From Teredinibacter franksiae (GTDB taxonomy: Bacteria > Pseudomonadota > Gammaproteobacteria > Pseudomonadales > Cellvibrionaceae), in assembly GCF_014218805.1 (NCBI RefSeq), contig NZ_JACJUV010000001.1, positions 4,042,501 through 4,106,500 of the forward strand: a stretch of 64,000 nucleotides of DNA. The letters are read 5' to 3'. The notes under the pieces are model-generated. The model was not told the origin of the DNA and did not search any database. It saw only the letters and a program-made list of their open reading frames with translations. A program made the position numbers and the translations under genes. Each line of letters begins with the position of its first letter. The stretch's first letter is position 1. Shown piece by piece: positions 55,337 to 64,000 of the stretch.

Positions 55337-56830
55337 ATGAAAAAAGAAATTTTGTTGGTCGCAGACGCAGTTTCTAACGAAAAAGGCGTTGATCAGGATG
55401 TTATTTTTCAGGCTATCGAAATGGCTTTGGCTACAGCCAGCAAAAAGCGTTACGACGAAGACTCTGACATTCTAGTGACCATCGACCGTAAAACCGGTGA
55501 TTACGAAACTGTTCGTCGCTGGTTGGTTGTAGACGATGACACTTTGGCCGAATTGGGTACACAGTTCACTACTGAGGAAGCGCTTGAAAAGGATGCTAAT
55601 CTCACCCCTGGTGATGTGTACCAAGAAGTGGTCGACAACGTAGAGTTCGGCCGTATTGCCGCACAGACCGCCAAACAGGTTATTGTGCAAAAAGTACGCG
55701 AAGCCGAGCGAGCGCAAATTGTAGATCAATACCGCGGTCGAGTGGGTGAGTTGATCTCTGGAACAGTTAAAAAAGTTACCCGCGACAATATTATTATTGA
55801 TTTGGGTAGCAATGCGGAAGGGCTTTTACCTCGAGAAGAGCTTGTTGGCCGCGAAGTTTTTCGTATGAATGATCGTATTCGTGCAATGTTAGTGGATGTT
55901 CGCCCAGAAGCTCGTGGTCCGCAGTTGTTTTTAAGCCGAGCCTGTTCGGAAATGCTAGTAGAGCTGTTTAAGATTGAAGTGCCTGAGATTGCAGAGGAAG
56001 TTATTTCTCTGAAAGCCGCTGCGCGCGACCCTGGCTCACGCGCCAAGATCGCCGTATCTACCAATGATGGACGTATCGATCCGGTTGGTGCATGTGTAGG
56101 TATGCGAGGCTCCCGAGTGCAGGCGGTATCCACTGAACTGGGGAATGAAAGAATTGATATCATCCTGTGGGATGATAACCCCGCTCAGTTTGTCGTTAAT
56201 GCTATGGCGCCAGCCGAAATTGAATCCATTGTTGTTGATGAAGAAACAAACGCAATGGACCTTGCCGTTAATGAAGATAACCTTGCACAGGCGATTGGCC
56301 GTGGCGGTCAGAACGTTCGCCTGGCATCTGAACTTAGTGGTTGGGATATCAACGTCATGAGCGTTGAGCAGTGGAACGAAAAGCAGGAGCAGGAAGCGGG
56401 CAGCTCGAAAGAGGTGTTCATGGAAGCGCTCGATGTAGAAGAGGACGTTGCCGATATTTTGGTAGATGAAGGCTTCACTACATTGGAAGAAGTGGCGTAT
56501 GTTCCGCTCGAAGAGTTTCTCGCTATCGACGGTTTTGATGAAGAGATTGCCAACGAGCTTCGCAGTCGCGCGAAAGATGCACTGCTTACGCAGGCTCTTG
56601 CCAGCGAAGAAGAGACGGCTGGTCAGGAACCTGCTGAAGACCTAGTGTCGATGGAAGGTATGGACAAAGAACTGGCTTCAACCTTAGCGGCCCGAGGCGT
56701 TATTTCCATGGAGGATCTTGCTGAGCAGTCAGTTGACGAGCTTATCGAGATTGCTGGAATGGACGAAGGTCGTGCAGCAACATTGATTATGAAAGCGCGT
56801 GAACCATGGTTCGCAGAAGACAGTGAGTAA
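55337..56830 (+). CDS. nusA: Transcription termination/antitermination factor NusA
   Basis: A 497-residue RNA polymerase factor. An N-terminal polymerase-binding domain ([20 protein letters not shown]), S1 ([20 protein letters not shown]), two KH domains ([40 protein letters not shown]) and two acidic helix-hairpin-helix repeats at the C-terminus (about 360-425 and 440-490). Normal length for gammaproteobacteria. Confidence 0.97.
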   Translation: MKKEILLVADAVSNEKGVDQDVIFQAIEMALATASKKRYDEDSDILVTIDRKTGDYETVRRWLVVDDDTLAELGTQFTTEEALEKDANLTPGDVYQEVVDNVEFGRIAAQTAKQVIVQKVREAERAQIVDQYRGRVGELISGTVKKVTRDNIIIDLGSNAEGLLPREELVGREVFRMNDRIRAMLVDVRPEARGPQLFLSRACSEMLVELFKIEVPEIAEEVISLKAAARDPGSRAKIAVSTNDGRIDPVGACVGMRGSRVQAVSTELGNERIDIILWDDNPAQFVVNAMAPAEIESIVVDEETNAMDLAVNEDNLAQAIGRGGQNVRLASELSGWDINVMSVEQWNEKQEQEAGSSKEVFMEALDVEEDVADILVDEGFTTLEEVAYVPLEEFLAIDGFDEEIANELRSRAKDALLTQALASEEETAGQEPAEDLVSMEGMDKELASTLAARGVISMEDLAEQSVDELIEIAGMDEGRAATLIMKAREPWFAEDSE

Positions 56831-56888
56831 ATCGCTGTCGCGCTACTGAAAAATTGAGTCAAATTTAATACGGGACTGAGACAAATCT

Positions 56889-59597
56889 ATGGCTGAAGTA
56901 ACTGTAAGTGAACTCGCCAAGTCTGTAGGGGCTTCTGTTGATCGCATCTTAAGCCAGATGAAACAGGCTGGGCTTTCACACCAGAATTCAGACGACATGG
57001 TGTCTGATGAAGAAAAGCAGACACTTCTGGCTTTTCTAAAATCCAGTCATGGAGAGTCGGCTGCGGCACCGAAAAAGATCACCTTAAAGCGTAAAACTAC
57101 GAGTACCCTCAAAACGGGCTCCGGTAGCTCTAAGAAAACCGTAAATGTAGAGGTGCGCAAGAAGCGTACTTACGTAAAACGTGATGTTTTGGACGATGCT
57201 GAAGAAGTTGTAGAGGCAGTTGAAGAGGTCGTGGAACCCGTTGAAGAACTTGTCGCCGCGCCAGAAGTTGAAACACCTGACATTGCACCCGTAGCAGAAG
57301 CTGCGCCCGTTGAGGCATCTGTCGATGTAGAGAGCGCATCAGCCGTTGTAGAGGAAGCGGCAACACCTTCCTTTGTGGACGATGCTGAAATGCTGCGTCA
57401 AAAGGCCACTCAAGCCCGTCGCAAAGCTACCGAAGCTGAAGACTTGGCGCGTAAAGATGCCGGCGATAAGCGCAAAGCTGAAGCTGAAGCACAGGCTCAA
57501 GCTAAGGTGACTCCTCCGGTAGCCGGCGAAGATAATACCTCCGCTGATGAGCGTAAACATGGCCACGGTAAAAAGCCGAAGGCTAAAGAGACCGAAGCTG
57601 GATTTGACGAAGACGCAAAGTCCAAACACAACAAAAAAGCGGGTAAAGCAGTCAAAAAAGTGGCCGCACCTAAAAAAGCGTCGTCGGTTCTTGATTACGT
57701 TGAAGATAAAGAAGAAATTGAAGAAGTTATCCACTCCGCCAAGCCGAAAAAATCTCGTGGAGGTTCGTCGGCTCGAGCATCTATTCGCCCTGTTATTAAA
57801 GTTCAAAACCGTCATGGCTTTAAGCGGCCCACGGGTAAATTGACCTATGACGTTGAGATACCTGAAGACATTACTGTTTCAGGCCTCGCTCAGCGTATGA
57901 ATGTGAAAGCGGGTGAAGTTGTTAAGCAGCTGATGAAGCTGGGAACTATGGCAACAATAAATCAGCCACTCGAGCAAGAAACCGCGCAGTTGGTTGTTGA
58001 GGAGCTTGGGCACAACGCAATTTTGGTTAGCGGCAACGAAGTTGAAGTAAAGCTGCGCAACGAAGTCACGTCTGACGAAGGTGCAGTTCTGGTTAGCCGT
58101 GCGCCTGTTGTTACTGTAATGGGTCACGTTGACCACGGTAAAACATCGCTACTTGATTATATTCGCAAATCTAAAGTTGCCTCAGGCGAAGCCGGTGGTA
58201 TTACCCAACATATCGGTGCTTACCGAGTGGGTACCAGCCATGGCGAACTTGCATTTTTAGATACTCCAGGCCACGCCGCGTTTACCGCCATGCGTGCTCG
58301 TGGAGCTCAGTGTACAGACGTTGTTATTCTCGTTGTGGCAGCTGACGACGGTGTCATGCCGCAAACGGAAGAAGCCGTTCAGCACGCACGTGCCGCTGGC
58401 GTTCCGATTGTTGTGGCAATCAATAAGATGGATAAAGAGGCGGCCGACCCTGATCGAGTAAAGAACGAGTTGTCCGCTAAGGATGTTATTCCTGAAGACT
58501 GGGGTGGTGATACGCAGTTTATTCCTGTTTCCGCTCACACGGGTGAAGGTATAGAAGCCCTGCTTGAGGCTGTAGCCTTGCAGGCGGAGCTGTTGGAATT
58601 GAAGGCACCCTCCGATGTACCTGCTCGCGGTGTTGTTATTGAATCTCGTATGGACAAAGGTCGCGGTGTTGTTGCTACTGTTCTAGTTCAGGCCGGTGAA
58701 TTAAAGGGTGGTGATATTCTATTGGCTGGCCAAAGTTTTGGTCGCGTACGAGCGATGACCGACGAATTTGGAGCGTCCATTAAAACCGCCGGCCCTTCTA
58801 CGCCGGTCGAGCTTTTAGGATTGGATTCGCCACCTGAAGCGGGTGATGAATTCTTGGTGGTTCCAGACGAACGCAAAGCGCGTGAAGTTTCTGAATTCCG
58901 CTCCGAAAAAGAACGTAGCGAAAAGCTACAGCGTCAGCAGGCTGCGAAACTGGAGAATATGTTCTCTGGTATGGGTGCAAATGAGAAGAAAGTTCTTCCT
59001 ATTGTGCTTAAAACCGATGTGCGTGGTTCGCTTGAGGCCATTCAGGCAGCATTACTTGATATGGGTAATGAAGAGGTTCAAGTGAACCTTATTGGTGGCG
59101 GTGTTGGCGGAATTACCGAAAATGACGTGAACCTCGCGCTTACGTCTGGAGCGATTGTTATTGGTTTTAACGTGCGTGCCGATACTACTGCTCGGCGATT
59201 GGCCGAAGCTGAATCTGCCGAAATTCGCTACTACAGTATTATTTATCAATTAATTGATGAAGTGAAATCCGCACTGTCTGGCATGCTTGATCCGGAGCGT
59301 GTAGAAGAGATTATAGGTATCGCCGAAGTCCGCGATGTTTTCCGCTCGCCAAAGTTCGGCCAGGTAGCTGGCTGTATGGTTGTGGAAGGTACTGTGTATC
59401 GTAGCAAGCCCATACGTGTACTACGTGAAAACGTTGTTATCTACGAAGGTGAGCTGGAGTCGTTACGTCGTTTTAAGGATGATGTGAATGACGTGCGCAA
59501 CGGTACCGAGTGCGGTATCGGTGTTAAAAACTATGATGTAAAAGTCGGTGATCAGATTGAGGTCTTCGACGTTAAAGAAGTAGCCCGGGAGCTATAA
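56889..59597 (+). CDS. infB: Translation initiation factor IF-2
   Basis: A 902-residue GTPase that places fMet-tRNA on the ribosome. N-terminal IF2 domain ([20 protein letters not shown]), a long charged Lys/Glu/Ala-rich linker (about 65-290), then G domain motifs [39 protein letters not shown] and AINKMDKE, and C-terminal domains ending in [17 protein letters not shown]. Full length. In-frame alternative starts as in E. coli are not obvious. Confidence 0.98.
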   Translation: MAEVTVSELAKSVGASVDRILSQMKQAGLSHQNSDDMVSDEEKQTLLAFLKSSHGESAAAPKKITLKRKTTSTLKTGSGSSKKTVNVEVRKKRTYVKRDVLDDAEEVVEAVEEVVEPVEELVAAPEVETPDIAPVAEAAPVEASVDVESASAVVEEAATPSFVDDAEMLRQKATQARRKATEAEDLARKDAGDKRKAEAEAQAQAKVTPPVAGEDNTSADERKHGHGKKPKAKETEAGFDEDAKSKHNKKAGKAVKKVAAPKKASSVLDYVEDKEEIEEVIHSAKPKKSRGGSSARASIRPVIKVQNRHGFKRPTGKLTYDVEIPEDITVSGLAQRMNVKAGEVVKQLMKLGTMATINQPLEQETAQLVVEELGHNAILVSGNEVEVKLRNEVTSDEGAVLVSRAPVVTVMGHVDHGKTSLLDYIRKSKVASGEAGGITQHIGAYRVGTSHGELAFLDTPGHAAFTAMRARGAQCTDVVILVVAADDGVMPQTEEAVQHARAAGVPIVVAINKMDKEAADPDRVKNELSAKDVIPEDWGGDTQFIPVSAHTGEGIEALLEAVALQAELLELKAPSDVPARGVVIESRMDKGRGVVATVLVQAGELKGGDILLAGQSFGRVRAMTDEFGASIKTAGPSTPVELLGLDSPPEAGDEFLVVPDERKAREVSEFRSEKERSEKLQRQQAAKLENMFSGMGANEKKVLPIVLKTDVRGSLEAIQAALLDMGNEEVQVNLIGGGVGGITENDVNLALTSGAIVIGFNVRADTTARRLAEAESAEIRYYSIIYQLIDEVKSALSGMLDPERVEEIIGIAEVRDVFRSPKFGQVAGCMVVEGTVYRSKPIRVLRENVVIYEGELESLRRFKDDVNDVRNGTECGIGVKNYDVKVGDQIEVFDVKEVAREL

Positions 59598-59632
59598 GCA
59601 CCCGGTGTTACTGGTAAGGGCGAAAAACACTA

Positions 59633-60031
59633 ATGCCTAGAGAATTTAAACGTTCAGACCGGGTTGCGGATGCAATGCAGCGTAGCTTGGCCAATTTCAT
59701 TCGTACAGAAATTGGCGACCCTCGTGTGGGTATGGTTAATATTAACTCGGTGGTCGTGACCCGAGACTTGGCAATTGCCAAGGTTTACGTGACTGTTGTT
59801 GGTGCGGAGTCTGATGCTGAAGCCGAAGCCTCTGTTGCCATCTTAAATAAAGCGGCTGGCTATCTGCGAACACTCGTATCCAAAGACTTGACGTTGCGCG
59901 CTACGCCCAAAATCTTGTTCTACTATGATGCAACGGCCATTCGTGGGCAGGTACTTTCTAGTCTTATCGATCGAGCGGTTGCTGAAGACCTCTCTCACCA
60001 TTCCGAAGAAAACAACAGCGAAGAGGGTTGA
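59633..60031 (+). CDS. rbfA: Ribosome-binding factor A
   Basis: A 132-residue cold-adaptation and 30S maturation factor with KH-like fold: RSDRVADAMQRSLANFIRTE, GDPRVGMVNINSVVVTRDLA and LTLRATPKILFYYDATAIRG. An acidic tail follows. Short gap to truB (3 bp). Confidence 0.95.
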   Translation: MPREFKRSDRVADAMQRSLANFIRTEIGDPRVGMVNINSVVVTRDLAIAKVYVTVVGAESDAEAEASVAILNKAAGYLRTLVSKDLTLRATPKILFYYDATAIRGQVLSSLIDRAVAEDLSHHSEENNSEEG

Positions 60032-60034
60032 TCG

Positions 60035-60973
60035 TTGGGACGCAGGCGAAAGTTTGGGCGCCCAGTCAGTGGCGTTCTTGTTGTAGATAAACCAGCTGGT
60101 GTTACCTCTAATGATGTTGTGCAGCGCGCAAAGCGCCTGTTTTTTGCTAATAAAGCGGGGCATACGGGTGCCTTGGACCCATTAGCTACGGGGGTTCTAC
60201 CTTTGTGCTTTGGCGAAGCAACCAAATTTTCTCAGTATCTTCTTGATTCAGATAAAGCCTATTTGGCGACATTTCGTTTTGGCCTCCAAACTGCAACCGC
60301 GGATGCGGATGGAGAGGTTGTTTTCCAATCGGATGCCAGTAAGCTAACTGAGCGAGCTTTAGAAAAAGCGATCGATCGCTACCGCGGTGATATCGAACAG
60401 ATCCCTCCTATGTATTCTGCGCTTAAGCGTGATGGACGCCCTCTATATGAGTTGGCGAGGCAAGGTATAGAGGTGGAGCGCGAAGCCCGGCCTCTCACCA
60501 TCTATAGCTTTGAATTACTTGAATTTCGCGCCGGAGAGTTTGCTGAAGCGGATGTCCGAGTCGAGTGCAGTAAAGGCACCTATATTCGCAGTCTTGCTGA
60601 AGATATTGGCCGCGACTTAGAGGTGGGTGGGCATGTAGCTACGCTGCGCCGTATAGTCGCCGGCCCTTTTCGCGAAGAGCAAATGGTAACGCTCGACGAA
60701 CTTGAAGCCGAACGCGGGGAAGGTTTGGCGGAAGTGTTGGACCACCACCTTTTAAGTACTGATGCGCCAGTAGCGGATATGCCTCGGTTGACGCTGGATG
60801 AGCACAGTGGCTTTTATTTCCTTCGTGGTCAGGCGGTGACCAACAATCAGGTCTATCAGTTGGGTGACGAAGGTGATAAAGTGCGCGTTTTTCAGCATTC
60901 TGGTGAATTTTTAGGCGTTGGTGAAATTACCGATGATAGTCGGATCACCCCAAGTCGCCTTGTCGCGCAATAA
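60035..60973 (+). CDS. truB: tRNA pseudouridine-55 synthase TruB
   Basis: A 312-residue enzyme that makes pseudouridine 55 in tRNA. FGRPVSGVLVVDKPAGVTSN, HTGALDPLATGVLPLCFGEA with the catalytic Asp, and VECSKGTYIRSLAEDIGRDL are conserved. The start is a TTG at 60035, with GAAGAGGG 8 bp upstream inside the end of rbfA. Confidence 0.95.
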   Translation: MGRRRKFGRPVSGVLVVDKPAGVTSNDVVQRAKRLFFANKAGHTGALDPLATGVLPLCFGEATKFSQYLLDSDKAYLATFRFGLQTATADADGEVVFQSDASKLTERALEKAIDRYRGDIEQIPPMYSALKRDGRPLYELARQGIEVEREARPLTIYSFELLEFRAGEFAEADVRVECSKGTYIRSLAEDIGRDLEVGGHVATLRRIVAGPFREEQMVTLDELEAERGEGLAEVLDHHLLSTDAPVADMPRLTLDEHSGFYFLRGQAVTNNQVYQLGDEGDKVRVFQHSGEFLGVGEITDDSRITPSRLVAQ

Positions 60974-61100
60974 CTGAATATTGAAAAAGGATTGTACTTT
61001 CGGGTACAACTGACCCTCCTGTAAATATGCACGGGTGGGCCGGATAACGGCAGCCCTAGCTGGGTTGTTTTAGCATATTCATAGTAATGAGGAAAATATT
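60974..61100. promoter_or_regulatory. rpsO leader
   Basis: A 127-bp leader between truB and rpsO. It contains C- and G-rich stretches (CCTCCTGTAAATATGCACGG) that can pair; S15 is known to regulate its own translation in several lineages through leader structure, but I cannot identify a conserved motif here. Confidence 0.3.
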
Positions 61101-61370
61101 ATGGCACTCAGTGCTCAAGAAAAAGACGCAATCGTTAAAGATCATCAAACCTCTGCAACCGATACCGGTTCGCCAGAAGTTCAGGTTGCTCTGCTTACCG
61201 CTAACATTAACAAGCTGCAGGGCCATTTTGCCGGTCACAAGCAGGATCACCACTCTCGCCGCGGATTGATCCGTATGGTAAACCAGCGTCGTAAGCTGCT
61301 GGACTACCTCAAAGGCAAGGATGTTAATCGTTACGCTGCCTTGATCCAAAAGCTGGGTCTGCGCCGCTAA
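61101..61370 (+). CDS. rpsO: 30S ribosomal protein S15
   Basis: An 89-residue protein that binds 16S rRNA early in assembly. [40 protein letters not shown] and [12 protein letters not shown] are family signatures. Full length; precedes pnp as in most proteobacteria. Confidence 0.98.
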   Translation: MALSAQEKDAIVKDHQTSATDTGSPEVQVALLTANINKLQGHFAGHKQDHHSRRGLIRMVNQRRKLLDYLKGKDVNRYAALIQKLGLRR

Positions 61371-61380
61371 GCGTTAAGTT

Positions 61381-61412
61381 AAAAAGTGCCCGCCGTGTGC
61401 GGGCACTTTTTA
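61381..61412 (+). terminator. rpsO terminator
   Basis: AAAAAGTGCCCGC / GCGGGCACTTTTT around CGTGT, then more T. Partial readthrough into pnp is expected. Confidence 0.88.
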
Positions 61413-61622
61413 TTGTACTGCCAGTCTAATTTGGCTCATTCTCAAGGGGGCCTCGCGGTTCCAAAATAGAACGTTTCCTAAAAGTATTTCGCTGTGTGCC
61501 GATTGTATTCGGTGGACAGCAGGAATCGGAAAGCACCGTATGGTTTGTTTTCCGTATTTGAAGGTAAATGAGTAATTGAAAACGAAAGCGCAATGGGGCG
61601 CTTCAAACACTAAGGATAAGCA

Positions 61623-63749
61623 ATGAATCCGATTATTAAAAAATTCCAATATGGTAAAGATACCATCACTCTGGAAACGGGCCGTGTTGCTCGCCAGGCG
61701 ACGGGTGCAGTATTGGTCAGTATGGGCGACACCAGTGTGTTGTGTACGGTAGTTGGCGCCAAACAAGCTAAGCCAGGACAAGACTTTTTCCCTTTGTCTG
61801 TTCACTACCAAGAGAAAGCCTATTCTGCGGGTAAAATTCCCGGTGGCTTCTTCAAGCGTGAAGCTCGCCCTTCCGAAAAAGAAACCCTAACTTCACGACT
61901 GACTGATCGACCGATCCGTCCATTATTCCCGAATGGTTTTCTGAATGAGGTGCAGGTTGTCTGTACCGTTGTGTCTGCTGAAAAAAATGTAGACCCTGAT
62001 ATTGTTGCGATGATTGGTACTTCCGCCGCGTTGTCGATTTCCGGAATTCCATTCAGTGGCCCAATTGGCGCCGCACGTGTTGGCTACAGCCAGACTGAAG
62101 GTTATATCCTTAACCCAACATACTCTGCGTTGGCCGAATCTGAATTGAATATGGTTGTCGCCGGCACCAAAGATGCTGTGCTGATGGTTGAATCTGAAGC
62201 GAATGAACTGCCAGAAGATATTATGTTGGGTGCCGTACTTTACGCCCACCAGGAAATGCAGGCTGTTGTTCAGGCTGTTGAAGAGTTGGTTCGTGACGCG
62301 GGTAAAGAAAAGTGGGTGTGGGAAGCGCCAGCTATTAACGAAGAATTACAGGCTGCCGTTGCTAGTGGATTTGAAGATTCTATTGGCGTTGCTTACCGTA
62401 TTACTGATAAGACCAAGCGTTACGATCGTTTGTCCGAGTTGCGGTCTCAAGCCATTCAGGAATTGGTCAGTGAAGATGCTGGTATCGACGCAGACGATGT
62501 TAAAAAGCTGTTCGCCAAGCTTGAAAAGCACATCGTACGTACCCGTGTTGTTGCCGGTGAGCCGCGAATTGACGGCCGCGACAGCAAAACTGTACGTCCG
62601 TTACATATTGAAGTAGGTGTTCTGCCTAAGGTTCACGGCTCTGCGCTGTTTACCCGTGGAGAAACCCAGGCTTTGGTCGTTTCTACCCTTGGTTCTGCAC
62701 GTGATGCACAAATTATTGATGCATTGGAAGGTGAGCGTAAAGACAACTTTATGCTGCATTACAACTTCCCTCCCTACTCTGTAGGTGAGTGCGGTCGTAT
62801 GGGGGCTACTAATCGTCGTGAAATTGGTCACGGCCGTTTGGCTCGACGTGGTATTGGCGCAATGCTGCCAAAGGCAGAGGATTTCCCTTACACCATGCGT
62901 GTTGTTAGTGAAATCACAGAATCCAATGGCTCTAGTTCTATGGCCTCTGTGTGTGGTTCTAGTTTGGCGTTGATGGATGCGGGTGTTCCACTTAAAGCGC
63001 CAGTGGCGGGTATTGCCATGGGCCTTGTTAAAGAGGAAAACGGCTTTGCTATTTTAACCGATATCTTGGGTGATGAAGATCATCTTGGTGATATGGACTT
63101 TAAAGTGGCCGGTACTGCCAATGGTGTAACTGCTTTGCAGATGGACATCAAAATCGAAGGCATTACTGAAGAGATTATGGAAAAAGCGCTGGAGCAAGCT
63201 TTGCATGCTCGATTGCATATCCTCACCGAAATGAACGCGGTAATTGCTGCTCCTCGTGAGAAGTTGTCTGAGAATGCTCCTCAGTATCACACCATGAAAG
63301 TTGATCCAGACAAGATCCGCGACATCATTGGTAAGGGCGGTGCAACCATTCGCTCCATTACCGAAGAAACCGGTGCGACGATTGATATCGACGATGATGG
63401 TACAGTGAAAATCTTCGGTGGTGATGGCGACAGCCTCAGCGGTGCTGTTACCCGTATCGAAGAAATTACAGCGGAAGCAGAAATCGGTCAGACGTATCCG
63501 GGTAAAGTTGTACGTATTGTCGACTTCGGCGCATTTATTAACTTCTTGCCGGGTAAAGACGGTTTGGTACACATTTCTCAAATCGCCCATGAGCGCGTGC
63601 AGAATGTTACTGACTACCTGAGCGAAGGTCAGGAAGTAGATGTGAAATGTCTGGATATAGACCAGCGTGGGCGAATCAAGCTCTCTATTAAAGAGTTGTT
63701 GCCGGTTCCAGACGCTGCTGAACAAGGTGGTTCTGACGACGCCGAGTAA
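61623..63749 (+). CDS. pnp: Polynucleotide phosphorylase
   Basis: A 708-residue 3'-5' exoribonuclease of the RNA degradosome. Two RNase PH domains (first from [20 protein letters not shown], second from [20 protein letters not shown] with [15 protein letters not shown]), then KH ([20 protein letters not shown]) and S1 ([20 protein letters not shown]) domains. Full length, acidic short tail. The 250-bp leader could hold the RNase III site known from E. coli pnp, not identified here. Confidence 0.98.
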   Translation: MNPIIKKFQYGKDTITLETGRVARQATGAVLVSMGDTSVLCTVVGAKQAKPGQDFFPLSVHYQEKAYSAGKIPGGFFKREARPSEKETLTSRLTDRPIRPLFPNGFLNEVQVVCTVVSAEKNVDPDIVAMIGTSAALSISGIPFSGPIGAARVGYSQTEGYILNPTYSALAESELNMVVAGTKDAVLMVESEANELPEDIMLGAVLYAHQEMQAVVQAVEELVRDAGKEKWVWEAPAINEELQAAVASGFEDSIGVAYRITDKTKRYDRLSELRSQAIQELVSEDAGIDADDVKKLFAKLEKHIVRTRVVAGEPRIDGRDSKTVRPLHIEVGVLPKVHGSALFTRGETQALVVSTLGSARDAQIIDALEGERKDNFMLHYNFPPYSVGECGRMGATNRREIGHGRLARRGIGAMLPKAEDFPYTMRVVSEITESNGSSSMASVCGSSLALMDAGVPLKAPVAGIAMGLVKEENGFAILTDILGDEDHLGDMDFKVAGTANGVTALQMDIKIEGITEEIMEKALEQALHARLHILTEMNAVIAAPREKLSENAPQYHTMKVDPDKIRDIIGKGGATIRSITEETGATIDIDDDGTVKIFGGDGDSLSGAVTRIEEITAEAEIGQTYPGKVVRIVDFGAFINFLPGKDGLVHISQIAHERVQNVTDYLSEGQEVDVKCLDIDQRGRIKLSIKELLPVPDAAEQGGSDDAE

Positions 63750-63775
63750 GCTAAGCATGTTACTTAATTAAATTA

Positions 63776-63800
63776 AAGCCCGCACATGCGGGCTTTTTTC
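63776..63800 (+). terminator. pnp terminator
   Basis: AAGCCCGCA / TGCGGGCTT with T-run. Confidence 0.9.
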
Positions 63801-63817
63801 TGTACGCAGGAAATTAA

Positions 63818-64000
63818 ATGCGTTATTTACTGTTTTTATTAATATTGACTGCGGCCACAGTATCGGCCGAAAAATTACCTAAGATTGAGCTTGGCGTTGG
63901 CTTTGCTACTCAGCACTTAAGAGATTATCGAGGCTCAACCGAAGCACAAACTCAGAGCTTACCATTTCCATTTTTAATCTATCGGGGGGAGAGGTTTCAA
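63818..64000 (+). CDS. MipA/OmpV-family outer membrane protein (5' part, cut by window edge)
   Basis: The first 61 residues: signal peptide MRYLLFLLILTAATVSA, then IELGVGFATQHLRDYRGSTE and LPFPFLIYRGERFQ. The DYRGS and PFPFLIYRGE motifs are characteristic of MipA/OmpV beta-barrels, whose members scaffold peptidoglycan enzymes or act as porins. The ATG follows CAGGAAA. The remainder lies beyond the window. Confidence 0.8.
   Translation, partial: MRYLLFLLILTAATVSAEKLPKIELGVGFATQHLRDYRGSTEAQTQSLPFPFLIYRGERFQ

Overview
The window is chromosomal DNA from a gammaproteobacterium. The housekeeping order smpB, ratA-rnfH, bamE, fur, recN, grpE-dnaK-dnaJ-dapB, carAB-greA, rlmE-ftsH-folP-glmM-tpiA-secG, tRNA-Leu, tRNA-fMet, rimP-nusA-infB-rbfA-truB, rpsO-pnp is the one I know from Pseudomonadales and Cellvibrionales. 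Intermediate base composition and the tmRNA tag ANDDNYGAQLAA make a marine Cellvibrionaceae-like bacterium (relative of Saccharophagus or Teredinibacter) my best guess; this is inference, not a search result.

The left third (about 1-22.2 kb) is a decayed accessory region ending at the 3' end of the tmRNA gene, a classical island attachment site; a 21-bp copy of that 3' end lies 176 bp further left. The region mixes intact small conflict modules with gene wreckage. Intact-looking modules: a T4-lysozyme-like muramidase overlapping a lipoprotein gene (probable effector and immunity), a Tse2-like ADP-ribosyltransferase toxin overlapping a small acidic partner, ParDE, HigBA, and a DUF6402-like protein beside a small membrane protein. 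Wreckage: two different 5' ends of type I restriction hsdR, an hsdM start fused to a DUF5655 tail, a broken TOTE-system primase, a truncated AbiE pair, serine and tyrosine recombinase fragments, IS4 and IS30 remnants, and a RAYT (Y1 transposase) gene with associated short repeats. The same short motif (GGACACCCAC followed by AT-rich bases) lies exactly where several genes break off.

The centre (22.2-38.4 kb) holds ssrA and smpB (trans-translation, separated by an AraC regulator and a DUF2306 gene), a sodium symporter, ratA-rnfH facing bamE, fur, recN, then the heat-shock operon grpE, dnaK, dnaJ with two sigma-32-like promoters, dapB, and a four-gene envelope lipoprotein operon (CsgG, a small lipoprotein, DUF4810, DUF799).

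The right part (38.5-64 kb) holds carAB-greA behind an attenuator-like leader, a BaeSR-like two-component system with a lipoprotein, the rlmE to secG block, two tRNAs, the translation-initiation operon rimP to truB, rpsO, pnp and the start of a MipA/OmpV family gene. The tRNA-fMet gene is followed by three tandem 114-bp units, each carrying the 3' end of the tRNA, and an 18-bp tandem repeat covers the stop codon of the BaeSR-linked lipoprotein.
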